A stretch of DNA of 64,000 nucleotides from Fimbriimonadaceae bacterium (GCA_020850355.1 JADZEX010000059.1:38989-102988); one strand, 5' to 3'; positions 24,235 to 33,268 are shown, numbered from the stretch's first letter. The notes: a model not told the origin generated them from the sequence alone. Numbers and translations: made by a program.

Positions 24235-25005
24235 ATGAGGCTCGCCGGAGGACTGCTGCTGGCCCTCGCGACCACCCTGGCAGCCGGCCCCGGCGGTGGC
24301 CCGGAGGACCCTGCGCGGTGGGGAGTGGCGGTCCCGCCGGCCGCCTGGTACGGTCTGCCGAGCAGCCTTGGCAGCCGCTTCGCCGAGCATCTGGGGCGTG
24401 GTCTGCAACGCCGCGGCGAGGTGCTGCAGGTGCGCGACGCCCGCGAGCTGGCGCAGCTCCTGGCGGCCGCCGAACCGGCAGCCGCCGAACTCGCGCGACG
24501 GGCCCTGGCCGGCGACTTGACCGCCGAGACCGCCGCCGCGGCCCGGGCGGTGCTGCGCTGCAACCACCTCGTCGCCAGCGGCATCGACCCCAGCGGGCGG
24601 CTGGCGGTGATCGAGCTGTGGGAACTGCGCACGCCGTGGCGGCTGAGCCGCGGCGCGGCCGAGGCCGCCGGGCCGGCCGAGCTGCTGCCGCGCGCCGACA
24701 CCGCGGCCGCGCAGCTCTGGGAGCGCTGGCCTTACGAGGGCTGGCTCGAGCCGTTCAACGGCAGCTACCTGCGCGGGGACCGCTTCAGCGTCGACCTGGG
24801 CCACCGTCACGGCCTGCAGCCGGGCGGCGGGCTGCTCCTGCTGGCCGATCTGGAGCGCGACGAACAGGGCGCCTGGCGGCACCCGGTGGCGCTCGGGCGG
24901 CTGCTCGACCGCGGCACGCGCCGCTCCGAGGGGCAGCTTGAAGCCATCTGGCCGGGCGCCGACCCGGCCACCGCCCGGGTCGCGGTCAGCGCGCCGGCCC
25001 GGTAG
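24235..25005 (+). CDS. Exported protein of unknown function
   Basis: 256 aa with a signal peptide (MRLAGGLLLALATTLAAG). The mature part is alanine- and leucine-rich and soluble. It has the general look of an envelope assembly protein (a helical domain, then ARAVLRCNHLVASGIDPSGRLAVIELWELRTP, a pattern reminiscent of CsgG/TolB-N-type beta domains that report activity in the periplasm), but I cannot name a family. The C-terminal LERDEQGAWRHPVALGRLLDR segment looks like a small beta domain. The RBS GAGG is 6 nt before the ATG. It is divergent from the pil operon with only 124 nt between, so a pilus or surface role is a possibility, not more. Confidence 0.55.
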   Translation: MRLAGGLLLALATTLAAGPGGGPEDPARWGVAVPPAAWYGLPSSLGSRFAEHLGRGLQRRGEVLQVRDARELAQLLAAAEPAAAELARRALAGDLTAETAAAARAVLRCNHLVASGIDPSGRLAVIELWELRTPWRLSRGAAEAAGPAELLPRADTAAAQLWERWPYEGWLEPFNGSYLRGDRFSVDLGHRHGLQPGGGLLLLADLERDEQGAWRHPVALGRLLDRGTRRSEGQLEAIWPGADPATARVAVSAPAR

Positions 25006-25065
25006 CGCCGCGCGGCGCCTGAAACTCTGGCCGGCGTCGCGCTGTAGAGAAGCCTGGAGCCCTGG

Positions 25066-26181
25066 ATGGAACGGCCCACACCTCTCCTGCTGCCGGCCGC
25101 GGCGGCGGCGGCGCTGGCGATCCTCGGGGGGCAGTTGCTGCCCGGCTCAACCACGCCGCGGGAGCTGTTGCAGGCGGGCACCGCGCTGCTGCAGGCCCTC
25201 TCCTACGGCTGCGGCGTGCTGCTGGTACGGGAGCTGGCCCTGCGCTGGCAACGCGGCTGGGGCGGCATCGGGCTGCTCGGACTGGCCGCCGGGCTGGCTC
25301 ACGAGGGGCTGCTGGCGAAGAGCCTGTTCACTCCCGACTGGCCCGAGATTGGCCGGATCGCCGCGGTTGGGCGGTTCCTGGAGGTCAACTGGCTGTGGGG
25401 CAGCGGCGTGCTGCTGTTGCACCTGGTCAACGCCGTGGTCCTGCCGCTGCTGACGGTCGAGCTGATCTGGCCCGAGACCCGGCACCGGCGGCTGGTCGAC
25501 GACGCTGTGCTGCAGCTCCTGGGCGGCGGGTTGGCGACTGCCGTCTTGTTCGGCGCTTTGACGACCACCGCCCGCCCGGACCGCTTCGCCTACGCCGGCG
25601 GCGCCCTGGCAACGCTCGCCGTGGTCGTCCTGGCGCGGCGGGTGAGCTGGCCGGTGCCAGCGCGGTCGCGCCGCCGGGGGCCGTTCCGGGTCGGGCTGCA
25701 GGCCTTCGCCGCGGTCGGCGGCTGGTACCTCTGGCTGCTGCTGCTGCCCGACCTGAAGCAGCCCCTGCTGTTCACCCTGGCGCTGACCCTGGCGGCGCTG
25801 TTGGCGGTGCTCCGGCGGCTTCGCGAGACAGTCGCCAGCGGCTGGAGCGACCGCCATAGCCTGGCGGCGGTCAGCGGCGTGGCGCTGTTCTATGTGGGGC
25901 TGCTGCCGCAGCAGGCCGCCGACCCGGGCCGCGCTGACGATCCCAGCGGGCAGGTGCTGCTGGCGCTGGCGACCGTCGCCGGACTGCTGGCGCTACGGCG
26001 CCGAATCGTCCGGCGTGAGCGACAGGCCGGCGGCGCGGGCGGCCCGGCGCGCGGCGACCAGGGTGCCGAGCCCGACGGGCAGGGCGATCACCAGCGGCGC
26101 CAGCAGACCGCTGACGACATCGCAGGCGGGATCCCGCCGCAGCCAGCCGAGGCCGGCGAGTCCGCCGGCCAGCAGCCCTAG
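25066..26181 (+). CDS. Polytopic membrane protein of unknown function, with an antisense-overlapping tail
   Basis: 371 aa. About eight to ten hydrophobic segments fill residues 8-315, with no recognisable transporter or enzyme motif. The hydrophobic part ends near LLALRRRIVRRERQ. The final ~55 residues are Gly/Gln/Asp-rich and lie antisense to the 3' end of the convergent gene (25993-27009), a 189-nt overlap. The tail has the composition of a shadow frame. Either the true stop was lost by a frameshift near 26000, or the tail is a late extension. Neighbours give no functional hint. Confidence 0.55.
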   Translation: MERPTPLLLPAAAAAALAILGGQLLPGSTTPRELLQAGTALLQALSYGCGVLLVRELALRWQRGWGGIGLLGLAAGLAHEGLLAKSLFTPDWPEIGRIAAVGRFLEVNWLWGSGVLLLHLVNAVVLPLLTVELIWPETRHRRLVDDAVLQLLGGGLATAVLFGALTTTARPDRFAYAGGALATLAVVVLARRVSWPVPARSRRRGPFRVGLQAFAAVGGWYLWLLLLPDLKQPLLFTLALTLAALLAVLRRLRETVASGWSDRHSLAAVSGVALFYVGLLPQQAADPGRADDPSGQVLLALATVAGLLALRRRIVRRERQAGGAGGPARGDQGAEPDGQGDHQRRQQTADDIAGGIPPQPAEAGESAGQQP

Positions 26182-27009
26182 GGCCAGCAACAGGCCGACC
26201 AGCTCGCCCTCACCGCTACGCGCGCGGAGGGCGGCGCGGTGCAGCAGCCGGGCGTCCTGCCCGAGCCCCGTCAGCAGCACCAGCAGCAGCGGGGCGCAGA
26301 CCAGCCAGCCCCACCAGCGCAGGCTGCCGAACGCGCCGAGCGTGACGCGCAGCGCCTGGCGGGCCGGCCGGTCGATCGGCACCGCGACCCACTCGCCCGC
26401 CTCCCAGACGTACTGCTGATTGCGCCGCGCCAAGGCCTCGTTGCCGCAGACCAGCCGCTCTTGCGGGTCGCGCGCCAGCGTCGGCGGTGCCGGCTGGTCG
26501 CGCAGTGCGAGGTGCAGTTGGGGCGTCGCCCCGGCGACCTCCCAGAGATAAGAGTCCCAGGTCGCGGGCGGCAGCAGGCGGTAGGGCCGTAGCGCCAGCA
26601 GCAACTGCCGCCGGCCGTCGCCAGCCGGGTCCGGGTAGTGGACCTCCCAGGTGAAGTCGAGCTTGGCGGCTTCGACGCCCTGGTTGGCCAGCACGCCGCG
26701 CAGTCGCTCGACCTGCGCCGTGACCTGCGCCCGGCGGACCAGGCCGCCGTCCCACAGGCGGTACCAGCCTGGCGGGCTCTGCCCGACGTCGACCACGGCG
26801 GCCCGGGTCAGCTCGCCGACCGCCGCCCCACCGGGCTTGCCGTGGATCGGCGCCGGGCCGGCCAGCGGGGTGATCAACAGCAGGGCCCGCTGCGAGTCGG
26901 CCAGCAGCGGTCGCGGCCGCTGCGCGACGGCCGCCAGCGCGGCGATGCAGAGCATCACGGTCCAGGGCACCGCCAGCATCAAGCCGGTTTCCAGGCGGTT
27001 GCCCCGCAC
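25993..27009 (-). CDS. Membrane protein of unknown function with periplasmic loop
   Basis: 338 aa. One N-terminal transmembrane helix (about 10-29) is followed by a soluble segment of ~190 residues and three to four C-terminal transmembrane helices (about 232-320). The soluble part starts with an SH3-like look (IHGKPGGAAVGELTRAAVVDVGQSPPGWYRLWDGGLVRRAQV), which resembles a bacterial SH3 domain such as those that bind cell wall. I do not recognise the family. It follows the sigma-54-like gene by 1 nt on the same strand, so they are probably co-transcribed. The 3' end overlaps the convergent gene by 189 nt. Confidence 0.6.
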   Translation of the reverse strand: MRGNRLETGLMLAVPWTVMLCIAALAAVAQRPRPLLADSQRALLLITPLAGPAPIHGKPGGAAVGELTRAAVVDVGQSPPGWYRLWDGGLVRRAQVTAQVERLRGVLANQGVEAAKLDFTWEVHYPDPAGDGRRQLLLALRPYRLLPPATWDSYLWEVAGATPQLHLALRDQPAPPTLARDPQERLVCGNEALARRNQQYVWEAGEWVAVPIDRPARQALRVTLGAFGSLRWWGWLVCAPLLLVLLTGLGQDARLLHRAALRARSGEGELVGLLLALGLLAGGLAGLGWLRRDPACDVVSGLLAPLVIALPVGLGTLVAARRAARAAGLSLTPDDSAP

Positions 27010-27010
27010 C

Positions 27011-28333
27011 TCAGTCGTCGCCTGCGGAGTCGTCGCCGACGGGTCCGCTGCCGAGGCCGTCGCGCTGGAACTTCAGCCGGTGGTAGGCCACCGTCCGCCG
27101 CGAGATCTGCGTGCCGTAATCGCTTTCCAGGATCCGGCGCAACTCGTTGTCGGTCAGTTGGGGATGCCGCTCGACCAGCCGGCGGACCACGGCGGTCTTC
27201 TTCTGGAAGAGGAACTTCAGCTCGATCATGCCGTACGGCGAGTCGATGAACTTGTCGCGCAGCAGCCGACAGATGGTCGCCTCGTCCTCCCCCAGCTCGC
27301 GCGCCATGTCGGCCTGCGCCACCGGCTTCAGAGCGTACACATCGCCGGTCAGGAAGTAGCGGTACTGGTAGCTGCAGATCGCCATCACCAGCCGGCAGAG
27401 CAGGGTCTTACGCTGGTTGATCCACTGCAGCTCGAGCAGCAGTTGCTCGGCCTCGCCGCTGTTGTCGAGCGACGCGATGCGACTGATGGCGTTCGGGCTG
27501 GTGCGGTAGCGCTCGGCGTAGACACTGTCGTCGTTGAACTGAATCGCGACGGCCCGGGCGCTGTCGGTGAGCAGCACGTTGGCGACCGCTTCGAGACTTT
27601 CGTTGGCCTGCCCGGTCGGTCGGGTCGAGGCCTCGGAGGTGCCGCCACCGGTCACGAAGGTGTCGACGATGTGCAGCCGGCCGAGGGCATCGAGGATCTC
27701 GTCAACCTCGGCCAGCGGCGCGCGGTAGCGCTCAGCGAGCACCGCCGCGACCTCTTCGCCCTGCATGAAGTCCTGCACGAAGGCCTGCTCGCTGAGGCCG
27801 TAGCTCTCGACGAACTCGCGCATCAGCACGATGTTGTCGGTCACGTCGACATCGGCCCGCGAGGGGATCAGCTCGACGTAGTCGGGCTCGTCGGTGGAGT
27901 AGCTGCCATACCCGTCGGTGCCGTAATGGTCGCTGGTGACGCGCTGGTAGTACTCGACCATCTTGCGCAGCCGGTCGGGCGGCGCGCCGTACTTCTCGGC
28001 CAGGCGCGGGATCCGCTCCATCGCCGCGCGGTCCAGAAAGTCGCGCTCCCAGTCGTCGTGGCGAGTCACCCGGAACTGCCGCAGGAACTGCATCAACTGC
28101 ACGTCCATGTACTCTTCGTACTTGTCGCGCGGCACCCGCCCACGGCTCTTGACGCGCTTCACCGCCCCCGACTCGACCAGCGTCCGGAAAGCCCGGGAGT
28201 CCTCAACCTGGTGGACATACGCCCGGAACTCGTCCTCTGGACGGTCGAGCAGGTCAATCAACTGGCGCGGCGGCCGCCGAATCGTCAGTTCGGCCTTCGG
28301 CTGCACCGTGACCCGGACCTCCGGACGACGCAT
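27011..28333 (-). CDS. Divergent sigma-54 (RpoN)-like factor
   Basis: 440 aa. The C-terminal half follows the RpoN order. A core-binding/HTH block at 309-375 reads TLLCRLVMAICSYQYRYF, then KPVAQADMARELGEDEATICRLLRDKFIDSPYGMIELKFLF. An RpoN-box-like SRRTVAYHRL follows at 411-420 (consensus ARRTVAKYRE). The N-terminus has only a vague region-I-like stretch (RRPPRQLIDLLDRPEDEFRAYV) without the Gln-rich character of true sigma-54, and the middle is novel. It may be a sigma-54 paralogue with changed promoter or activator needs. No bEBP activator is in the window. The start at 28333 has GGAGGAG 6 nt upstream and fits the promoter; an earlier frame start would fall in the -35. Confidence 0.72.
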   Translation of the reverse strand: MRRPEVRVTVQPKAELTIRRPPRQLIDLLDRPEDEFRAYVHQVEDSRAFRTLVESGAVKRVKSRGRVPRDKYEEYMDVQLMQFLRQFRVTRHDDWERDFLDRAAMERIPRLAEKYGAPPDRLRKMVEYYQRVTSDHYGTDGYGSYSTDEPDYVELIPSRADVDVTDNIVLMREFVESYGLSEQAFVQDFMQGEEVAAVLAERYRAPLAEVDEILDALGRLHIVDTFVTGGGTSEASTRPTGQANESLEAVANVLLTDSARAVAIQFNDDSVYAERYRTSPNAISRIASLDNSGEAEQLLLELQWINQRKTLLCRLVMAICSYQYRYFLTGDVYALKPVAQADMARELGEDEATICRLLRDKFIDSPYGMIELKFLFQKKTAVVRRLVERHPQLTDNELRRILESDYGTQISRRTVAYHRLKFQRDGLGSGPVGDDSAGDD

Positions 28334-28383
28334 CAGCAGCTCCTCCAAGGGGGTTGGCAGTACCGTTGCAAGCGGTCGCTGGC

Positions 28384-28411
28384 ATGATAGCACCGGGCGA
28401 CGGGCTGTCAA
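28384..28411 (-). promoter_or_regulatory. Sigma-70 promoter for the sigma-54-like gene
   Basis: Minus strand TTGACA (28406-28411), a 16-nt spacer, TATCAT (28384-28389). Predicted start is about 28377, giving a 44-nt leader. Confidence 0.68.
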
Positions 28412-28432
28412 CCTCGCGACGTCCCGCCCAGG

Positions 28433-29761
28433 CTATTTCTTGACCTCGGTGTCAAGAATCCCTCCCGCCGTGGGGTCCCAACTCGGCGGGTGGGCGATCA
28501 CCGGCAGCAGCGCGGCCGCGGCGACCAGCCAGATCCAGGGCAGCGCGCGGCTGACGCCACGGCTCGCGCGGTCGGGCCAGCCGGAGCTGCAACCCCAGGC
28601 CAGCGGCAGCAGCAGGGCCGGCAGGAACGGCACGATGTAGCGGCCCGCGTAGAGCGGGATGTTGCCGTCCTGGTGCAGGAACTGCAGCAGATAGAGCCCG
28701 ACGGTCAACAGCAGCGTCAGCAGCGCCTGCCGCACCAGAGCCCGCTGCAGCGCCGGTGGATCGGTGCGGCGCCAGCCGCGCAGGCCAACCCAGCCGGCCA
28801 CGGCGACCAGCCAGCAGAGCAGGTAGCCGATCATCAGCGGCGTGTACCACGGCATCAGCAGCCAGAGCGGTGCCAGGCTGGTCGGCAGCCAGTAGAGCAA
28901 CGCCACGCCGAGGCCACTGATGAACAGCAACGGCGCCGTGTCGTCGGCGACGACGGTGCCCCAGTGCAGGATGAACGGCCGCGCATCGACGCGCGGCAGC
29001 CAGAGTCCGTAGAGCTGCTGGTTGCGCCACAGCCAGGGTAGCAGGGCCAGCAATGGCAGCACCAGCAGCAGGGCCACCTCGCCCGGCCGCCGGGTCTGGC
29101 GCCACCAGAGCGGCAGCGCGAGCAGCAAGTAGATCGCCAGCGTGACCTTGATCAGCAGGCCGGCGGTCAGGGCGAGGGCCAGGTAGAGGGTGTCGCGGCG
29201 GGTGGGCGGATGCTCCAGGCTGCGCCACAGGCGCCAGGCCAGGATCATCCCGACGGCGAAGGCGGGACCGTCGTTGCTGACCACCGCGCAGAGGTAGATC
29301 GGCCCCGGCAACAGCACCGCGGCGGGCAGCGCCGCCGCCAGACCGGCTGTTGCGAGGCGCAAGTCGGCGGTCAGCCGGACCAGCGCCCAGAGCGCCAGCC
29401 AACCCCACAGCAGACCCAGCCAGCGCAGCGCGCCGGGCGGCAGCCCGAGCGCCTCGACGACGCTCCCCCAGAGGGCGTAGGCGAGGTAGGCCAGTGGCGG
29501 ATGCTGGGCCTGCCGGGCGAGCGGGCCGGTGAGCCCCGTCGGGACGCTGACCCAGGCGGTCGGCAACCCCGCGGCATCGCGCACGACCTGCGGCAGCGCT
29601 GGCAGCACCGGCAGCCGGTGCTGCCGTTGCAGCGCCTCGACATAAACCCGGTGCTCCGCCTCGTCCGGCCCCTGCCCCGCCGGGGCGACGCTGGCGTAAG
29701 CCAGTTGCAGCACGGCGAAGGCCGCGGCGTAGCCCAGCCACCGCCGCCGCTCGGGGCTCAC
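28433..29761 (-). CDS. Polytopic membrane protein, GT39/DUF2142-like
   Basis: 442 aa with about ten transmembrane helices. The first loop holds GPDEAEHRVYVEALQRQHRLPV and a later QHPPLAYLAYALWG, the acidic-loop pattern of polyprenyl-phosphate-dependent mannosyl/arabinosyltransferase-like proteins (GT39/GT83 clan and DUF2142). VVSNDGPAFAVGMIL is also typical. Probably an envelope glycosyltransferase using a lipid-linked sugar; donor and acceptor unknown. The GTG start overlaps the rel stop (GTGA), so it is co-translated with rel, downstream of a GT2 glycosyltransferase gene. The gene ends 22 nt before the next -35 element. Confidence 0.72.
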   Translation of the reverse strand: MSPERRRWLGYAAAFAVLQLAYASVAPAGQGPDEAEHRVYVEALQRQHRLPVLPALPQVVRDAAGLPTAWVSVPTGLTGPLARQAQHPPLAYLAYALWGSVVEALGLPPGALRWLGLLWGWLALWALVRLTADLRLATAGLAAALPAAVLLPGPIYLCAVVSNDGPAFAVGMILAWRLWRSLEHPPTRRDTLYLALALTAGLLIKVTLAIYLLLALPLWWRQTRRPGEVALLLVLPLLALLPWLWRNQQLYGLWLPRVDARPFILHWGTVVADDTAPLLFISGLGVALLYWLPTSLAPLWLLMPWYTPLMIGYLLCWLVAVAGWVGLRGWRRTDPPALQRALVRQALLTLLLTVGLYLLQFLHQDGNIPLYAGRYIVPFLPALLLPLAWGCSSGWPDRASRGVSRALPWIWLVAAAALLPVIAHPPSWDPTAGGILDTEVKK

Positions 29762-32319
29762 GTGCGGGCCTTCCGCGAGCGGTCGCGGGACGGCTTGCGG
29801 GCGCTCTTTTCCACGTCGTAATAGACCTGCCCGCGGACGCTCACCTTGACCACTCCCAGCGCCGGTAGCCGCCGCATGAGCTGCTCGAGCTGCGAGCGAT
29901 CATTCAGCTCCAGGCTCAGCTTCATGGTCGCGCGGTGATCTGTGCCAGCCTTGTTGAGCTTCGGCGAGATGGTGTTGATCCGCAAGATGTTGATGCCGAC
30001 GTCGCTGAGCATCTTGGTGAGGTCGGCCAGCAGCCCGATGCGGTCGTCGGCGCGCAACTCGATCGGCAGATCGTAGAGCAGGTGCTCGGTCTGGTCCCAG
30101 TCCAACGGCATCACGCGGTCCGGCTCGTTGGCTTGGAGGTGGCGCAGATTGCCGCAGTCGGCGCGGTGGATGGTGATTCCGGTGGTCCGGGTGACGTACC
30201 CCACGATCGGGTCGCCCGGCAGCGGCAGGCAGCACTGGCTGCGCCGCATCGCCAGGCCGCGCAGGCCCTGCACGCTGGCCGCAGCGGCGCTCGACGGCGG
30301 GCCCGGCACACCGCTCGGCGCCGGCGGCGGCACCGTGCGGCGTCCGGCGGCGGTCTCGGCCTCCTCCAGATCGGCGACCATCTGCTTGACGACGCCCTCG
30401 GCCGCAATCACGCGGTCGCCGACGGCGGTCAGCAGGTCGATGTCGGTCTGGTAGTTGCGCCGCCGGGCGATCCGGGTCAACAGGTCTTCGACCGGCTCCT
30501 CGCGGGCCCGCCGGCGGTAGGTCGCCGGCAGCTCCCGATCCCGGCGGTAGAGGTCGTTGAGGTCGACCTTGGCGCGAGACGCCTCGCCCTCGAGCAGCCG
30601 CTGCCCCTCCTCGGCCAAGGACTCGCGTTCCTTGTGCCGGAAGTACTGCCGGATGCGATTCCGCGCGGTGGTCGTCCGCACGACCTTCAGCCAGTCGCGC
30701 GACGGGCCAGTGTTGGCGCGCCGTAAGACCTCGACCTGCTCGCCGTTCTGCAGCACGTAATCCAGCGGTACCATCCGCCGGTTGACCCGCGCGCCGATCG
30801 TGGTGTGCCCGACGGCGGTGTGGATGCGGTAGGCAAAGTCGATCACCGTGGCGCCCTTCGGTAGATCGATGATCTCGCCCTTCGGGGTGAAGACGAAGAC
30901 ATCCTCTTCGAACAGGCTACCCTCGACCGCCTCCAACCAGTCCTGCTCGTCGTCTTGCGGATCGCCGGCCCCCGGCAGGCCGACCGGCTCGCTGGCGCGG
31001 GCCGCCTCGAAGAGCCGCCGCAGGGCGGTCAGCTTGTTGGCGAAGCCCTCATCGATCACCCCGTCTTCTTTGTACCGCCAATGCGCCGCGACCCCGTACT
31101 CGGCCTGGCGGTGCATGTCGGCGGTGCGGATCTGCACCTCCATCGGACCATGCCCCGGCACAATCACTTTGGTGTGCAGCGAGCTGTAGCCGTTCGGCTT
31201 GCGGTTCGAGATGTAGTCGGCGAAGTGCTCGGGCTGGTGCGGCCACAGGCTGTGGACCACGTAGAGCGCCTTGTAGCAGCTCCACGGCGAGTCGGTGATG
31301 ATCCGGATCGCTTCGAGGTCATAGATCTCGTCGAACACGATCCCCTGCCGGCGCATCTTGCTCCAAATGCTGTAGAGATGCTTCGGCCGGCCGTACACAT
31401 CCGCCTGGACCTGCTCGGCGGTCAGCTTGTCACGGATCTGCCGGCAGGCCGACTCGATCTCGCTCATCCGCTCGTCGCGACTCTTGGCGACGCGGCGCTC
31501 GATCTCGGCGTAGGCGTCGGGGTCGAGGTAACGGAAGACGAGGTCCTCCATCTCCCACTTAATCCGCCAGATCCCCAGCCGGTCGGCGAGCTTGCAGTAG
31601 ATCACCTCGGTCTCGCGGGCGATCTTGAGCTGCTTTGGCCGCCGCTTGGCGTACAGGGTCTGCATGTTGTGCAGGCGGTCGGCCAGCTTGATCACCAGGA
31701 CCCGGGGGTCTTTGGCCGCGGCGACCACCATCCGGCGGAGATTCTCGGCCTGCAGCCGGCGGCGGAGCTCCTCGTTCTTGTCGGCCCGACCTTCCGCCTC
31801 GCCCGGCCGGCGGGTGCCCTGCAGCTCGTAGAAACGCACCTCGCTGAGGCGGGTGACGCCATCGACCAGATCGCTGATGGTCTGGCCAAACTCCTCGTGG
31901 AGATGCTGCCCGACCTCTTCCTTGACCCGCTCGACGACATGCTCGAGGCTCTGAATGCGCTTCGAGAGCTCCGCCGCGCGGCGGCGGTCGGCCGCGCTGG
32001 CGCCTTCCTCGGCCTCACCCATCTCGCGCTGCAGTCGCTTGATCTCGCGTTCTTCGTCCTGGGCGCAGTCCTCGACGGTGTCGTGCAGCAGGCACGCCGC
32101 CAGGGCATGTTCATCGGACTCGATGTCGGCCAGGATGTGGGCCGCCTGCAAAGGGTGCACGATGTAGGGCTCGCCACTTTGGCGCAGTTGGCCGTCGTGG
32201 ACGCCGTAGGCGAACTCGTAGGCCCGCCGCACCAGGTTGGTGTCCGCCTCGGCGCGGTACCCGTGCAGCCGGTCGAGCAGTTCCTGCAGGACCGCATCGA
32301 TCTCGTGCTTCGTGTGCAT
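29758..32319 (-). CDS. rel: Rel/SpoT-family (p)ppGpp synthetase/hydrolase with an insertion in the HD domain
   Basis: 853 aa. Order: HD hydrolase (HD at 79-80, LLHDTVED); synthetase (GRPKHLYSIWSKM, FDEIYDLEAIRII, GYSSLHTKV); TGS (VFVFTPKGEIIDLPKGATVIDFAY); a zinc-finger/helical region; and a C-terminal ACT (LLADLTKMLSDVGINILRI). All parts for a long, ribosome-associated stringent-response enzyme are present, and the HDxxED motif suggests hydrolase activity is kept. Oddity: between HDTVED (79-84) and the FGQTISDLVDGVTRL block there is an extra charged, coiled-coil-like insert of about 45 residues (about 88-138). The start ATG 32319 is preferred over the adjacent GTG. It sits between two glycosyltransferase-type genes. 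Confidence 0.93.
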   Translation of the reverse strand: MHTKHEIDAVLQELLDRLHGYRAEADTNLVRRAYEFAYGVHDGQLRQSGEPYIVHPLQAAHILADIESDEHALAACLLHDTVEDCAQDEEREIKRLQREMGEAEEGASAADRRRAAELSKRIQSLEHVVERVKEEVGQHLHEEFGQTISDLVDGVTRLSEVRFYELQGTRRPGEAEGRADKNEELRRRLQAENLRRMVVAAAKDPRVLVIKLADRLHNMQTLYAKRRPKQLKIARETEVIYCKLADRLGIWRIKWEMEDLVFRYLDPDAYAEIERRVAKSRDERMSEIESACRQIRDKLTAEQVQADVYGRPKHLYSIWSKMRRQGIVFDEIYDLEAIRIITDSPWSCYKALYVVHSLWPHQPEHFADYISNRKPNGYSSLHTKVIVPGHGPMEVQIRTADMHRQAEYGVAAHWRYKEDGVIDEGFANKLTALRRLFEAARASEPVGLPGAGDPQDDEQDWLEAVEGSLFEEDVFVFTPKGEIIDLPKGATVIDFAYRIHTAVGHTTIGARVNRRMVPLDYVLQNGEQVEVLRRANTGPSRDWLKVVRTTTARNRIRQYFRHKERESLAEEGQRLLEGEASRAKVDLNDLYRRDRELPATYRRRAREEPVEDLLTRIARRRNYQTDIDLLTAVGDRVIAAEGVVKQMVADLEEAETAAGRRTVPPPAPSGVPGPPSSAAAASVQGLRGLAMRRSQCCLPLPGDPIVGYVTRTTGITIHRADCGNLRHLQANEPDRVMPLDWDQTEHLLYDLPIELRADDRIGLLADLTKMLSDVGINILRINTISPKLNKAGTDHRATMKLSLELNDRSQLEQLMRRLPALGVVKVSVRGQVYYDVEKSARKPSRDRSRKART

Positions 32320-32338
32320 CACTCTGCCACCACAGCGC

Positions 32339-33184
32339 TTAGGGCCGCCGCTTGAGACGCCAGTTCACCCCCAACAGACGCAATGTCACCCACGGCAGGG
32401 CCAGCGCCGCCAACAGCGCGCCGTGATGCTTGCCGACATACCGCAGCATGCTGCGGTGGTGCTCCCAGACCATCGCCAGCGGCCGCGCGTCGCTGCTCCG
32501 TCCGATCAGATGCGTCACCACCGCCGTGGGATAGTAGACGACGCGCCAGCCCGCCGAGGTCGCTCGACGACACCAGTCGATGTCCTCACAGTACATGTAG
32601 AACCGCTCGTCGAGCAGCCCGATCTGTTGGAGGGTGGCGCGGCGCACCCAGAGACAGGCGCCCGAGAGCCAGTCCACCGCGCGCGGCGCGGCATGGTCCC
32701 AGTCTTGCATCAGGTACGCGCGGGCCCAGCGATTGCGCGGAAACCAGCGCTCCAAGATGGTGCTCCGAAAGAGCAGCGCGCCGAGAGTCGGGAATTGCCG
32801 GCAACTGGCCTGCAGCGAGCCATCGCCGTTGAGCAGCCGGGGGCCGAGCAGGCCGACCTCAGGATGCGCCGCGGCGTACTCGGTCAACGCCGTCAGAGCG
32901 CCCGGGTGGACCACGCAATCGGGGTTCAGCAGCAGCACGTCGCCAGCCGGGAGGGTCCGCAGCGCCAGGTTGTTACCGTACGCGAAGCCCCCGTTGCGCG
33001 GCGCGACGCGCACCTGGACCGCGGGAAAGCAGCGCCGCACCATCGTCACCGAGCCGTCACGGCTGCCGTTGTCGACCACCACCACGTCGAACTGCAGCGC
33101 CGCGCGTGCGGCCTCCAACGAAGCCAGGCAGCGGCGCAGGTCCTCGCGGGTGTTCCAGTTGACAATGACAACCGTCAGGTCCAC
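32339..33184 (-). CDS. GT2-family glycosyltransferase (rhamnosyltransferase-like)
   Basis: 281 aa, a GT-A fold transferase: VVIVNWNTREDLRRCLASL and VVVDNGSRDGS for nucleotide binding, LLLNPDCVV as the DXD-type metal motif, and GGFAYGNNLALR. The GACLWVRRATLQQIGLLDERFYMYCEDIDWCRR block contains the ED(x)D-type acceptor/base region of the WbbL/RfbF subgroup that adds rhamnose or similar sugars to cell-surface polymers. No transmembrane domain. The GTG start has GAGG just upstream. It lies 19 nt before rel. Confidence 0.87.
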   Translation of the reverse strand: MDLTVVIVNWNTREDLRRCLASLEAARAALQFDVVVVDNGSRDGSVTMVRRCFPAVQVRVAPRNGGFAYGNNLALRTLPAGDVLLLNPDCVVHPGALTALTEYAAAHPEVGLLGPRLLNGDGSLQASCRQFPTLGALLFRSTILERWFPRNRWARAYLMQDWDHAAPRAVDWLSGACLWVRRATLQQIGLLDERFYMYCEDIDWCRRATSAGWRVVYYPTAVVTHLIGRSSDARPLAMVWEHHRSMLRYVGKHHGALLAALALPWVTLRLLGVNWRLKRRP

Positions 33185-33239
33185 GGCACCTCGACATGGG
33201 GCAGGCCGCCGGCAGGCGGGAGGGCAGCGATAGCCCTAC

Positions 33240-33268
33240 AGTCTGCCGGCGGCCAAGGGCCATGTCAA
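33240..33268 (-). promoter_or_regulatory. Weak putative promoter for GT2-rel
   Basis: Minus strand TTGACA (33263-33268) overlaps the stop of the upstream oxidoreductase gene. A 17-nt spacer leads to CAGACT (33240-33245), a poor -10. Confidence 0.35.

Noticed and set aside
26651..28387. A 578-codon plus-strand frame
   Set aside because: Antisense to the sigma-54-like gene, which has the RBS, promoter and domain support.
30955..32355. A 466-codon plus-strand frame opposite rel
   Set aside because: Antisense to conserved HD and synthetase motifs.
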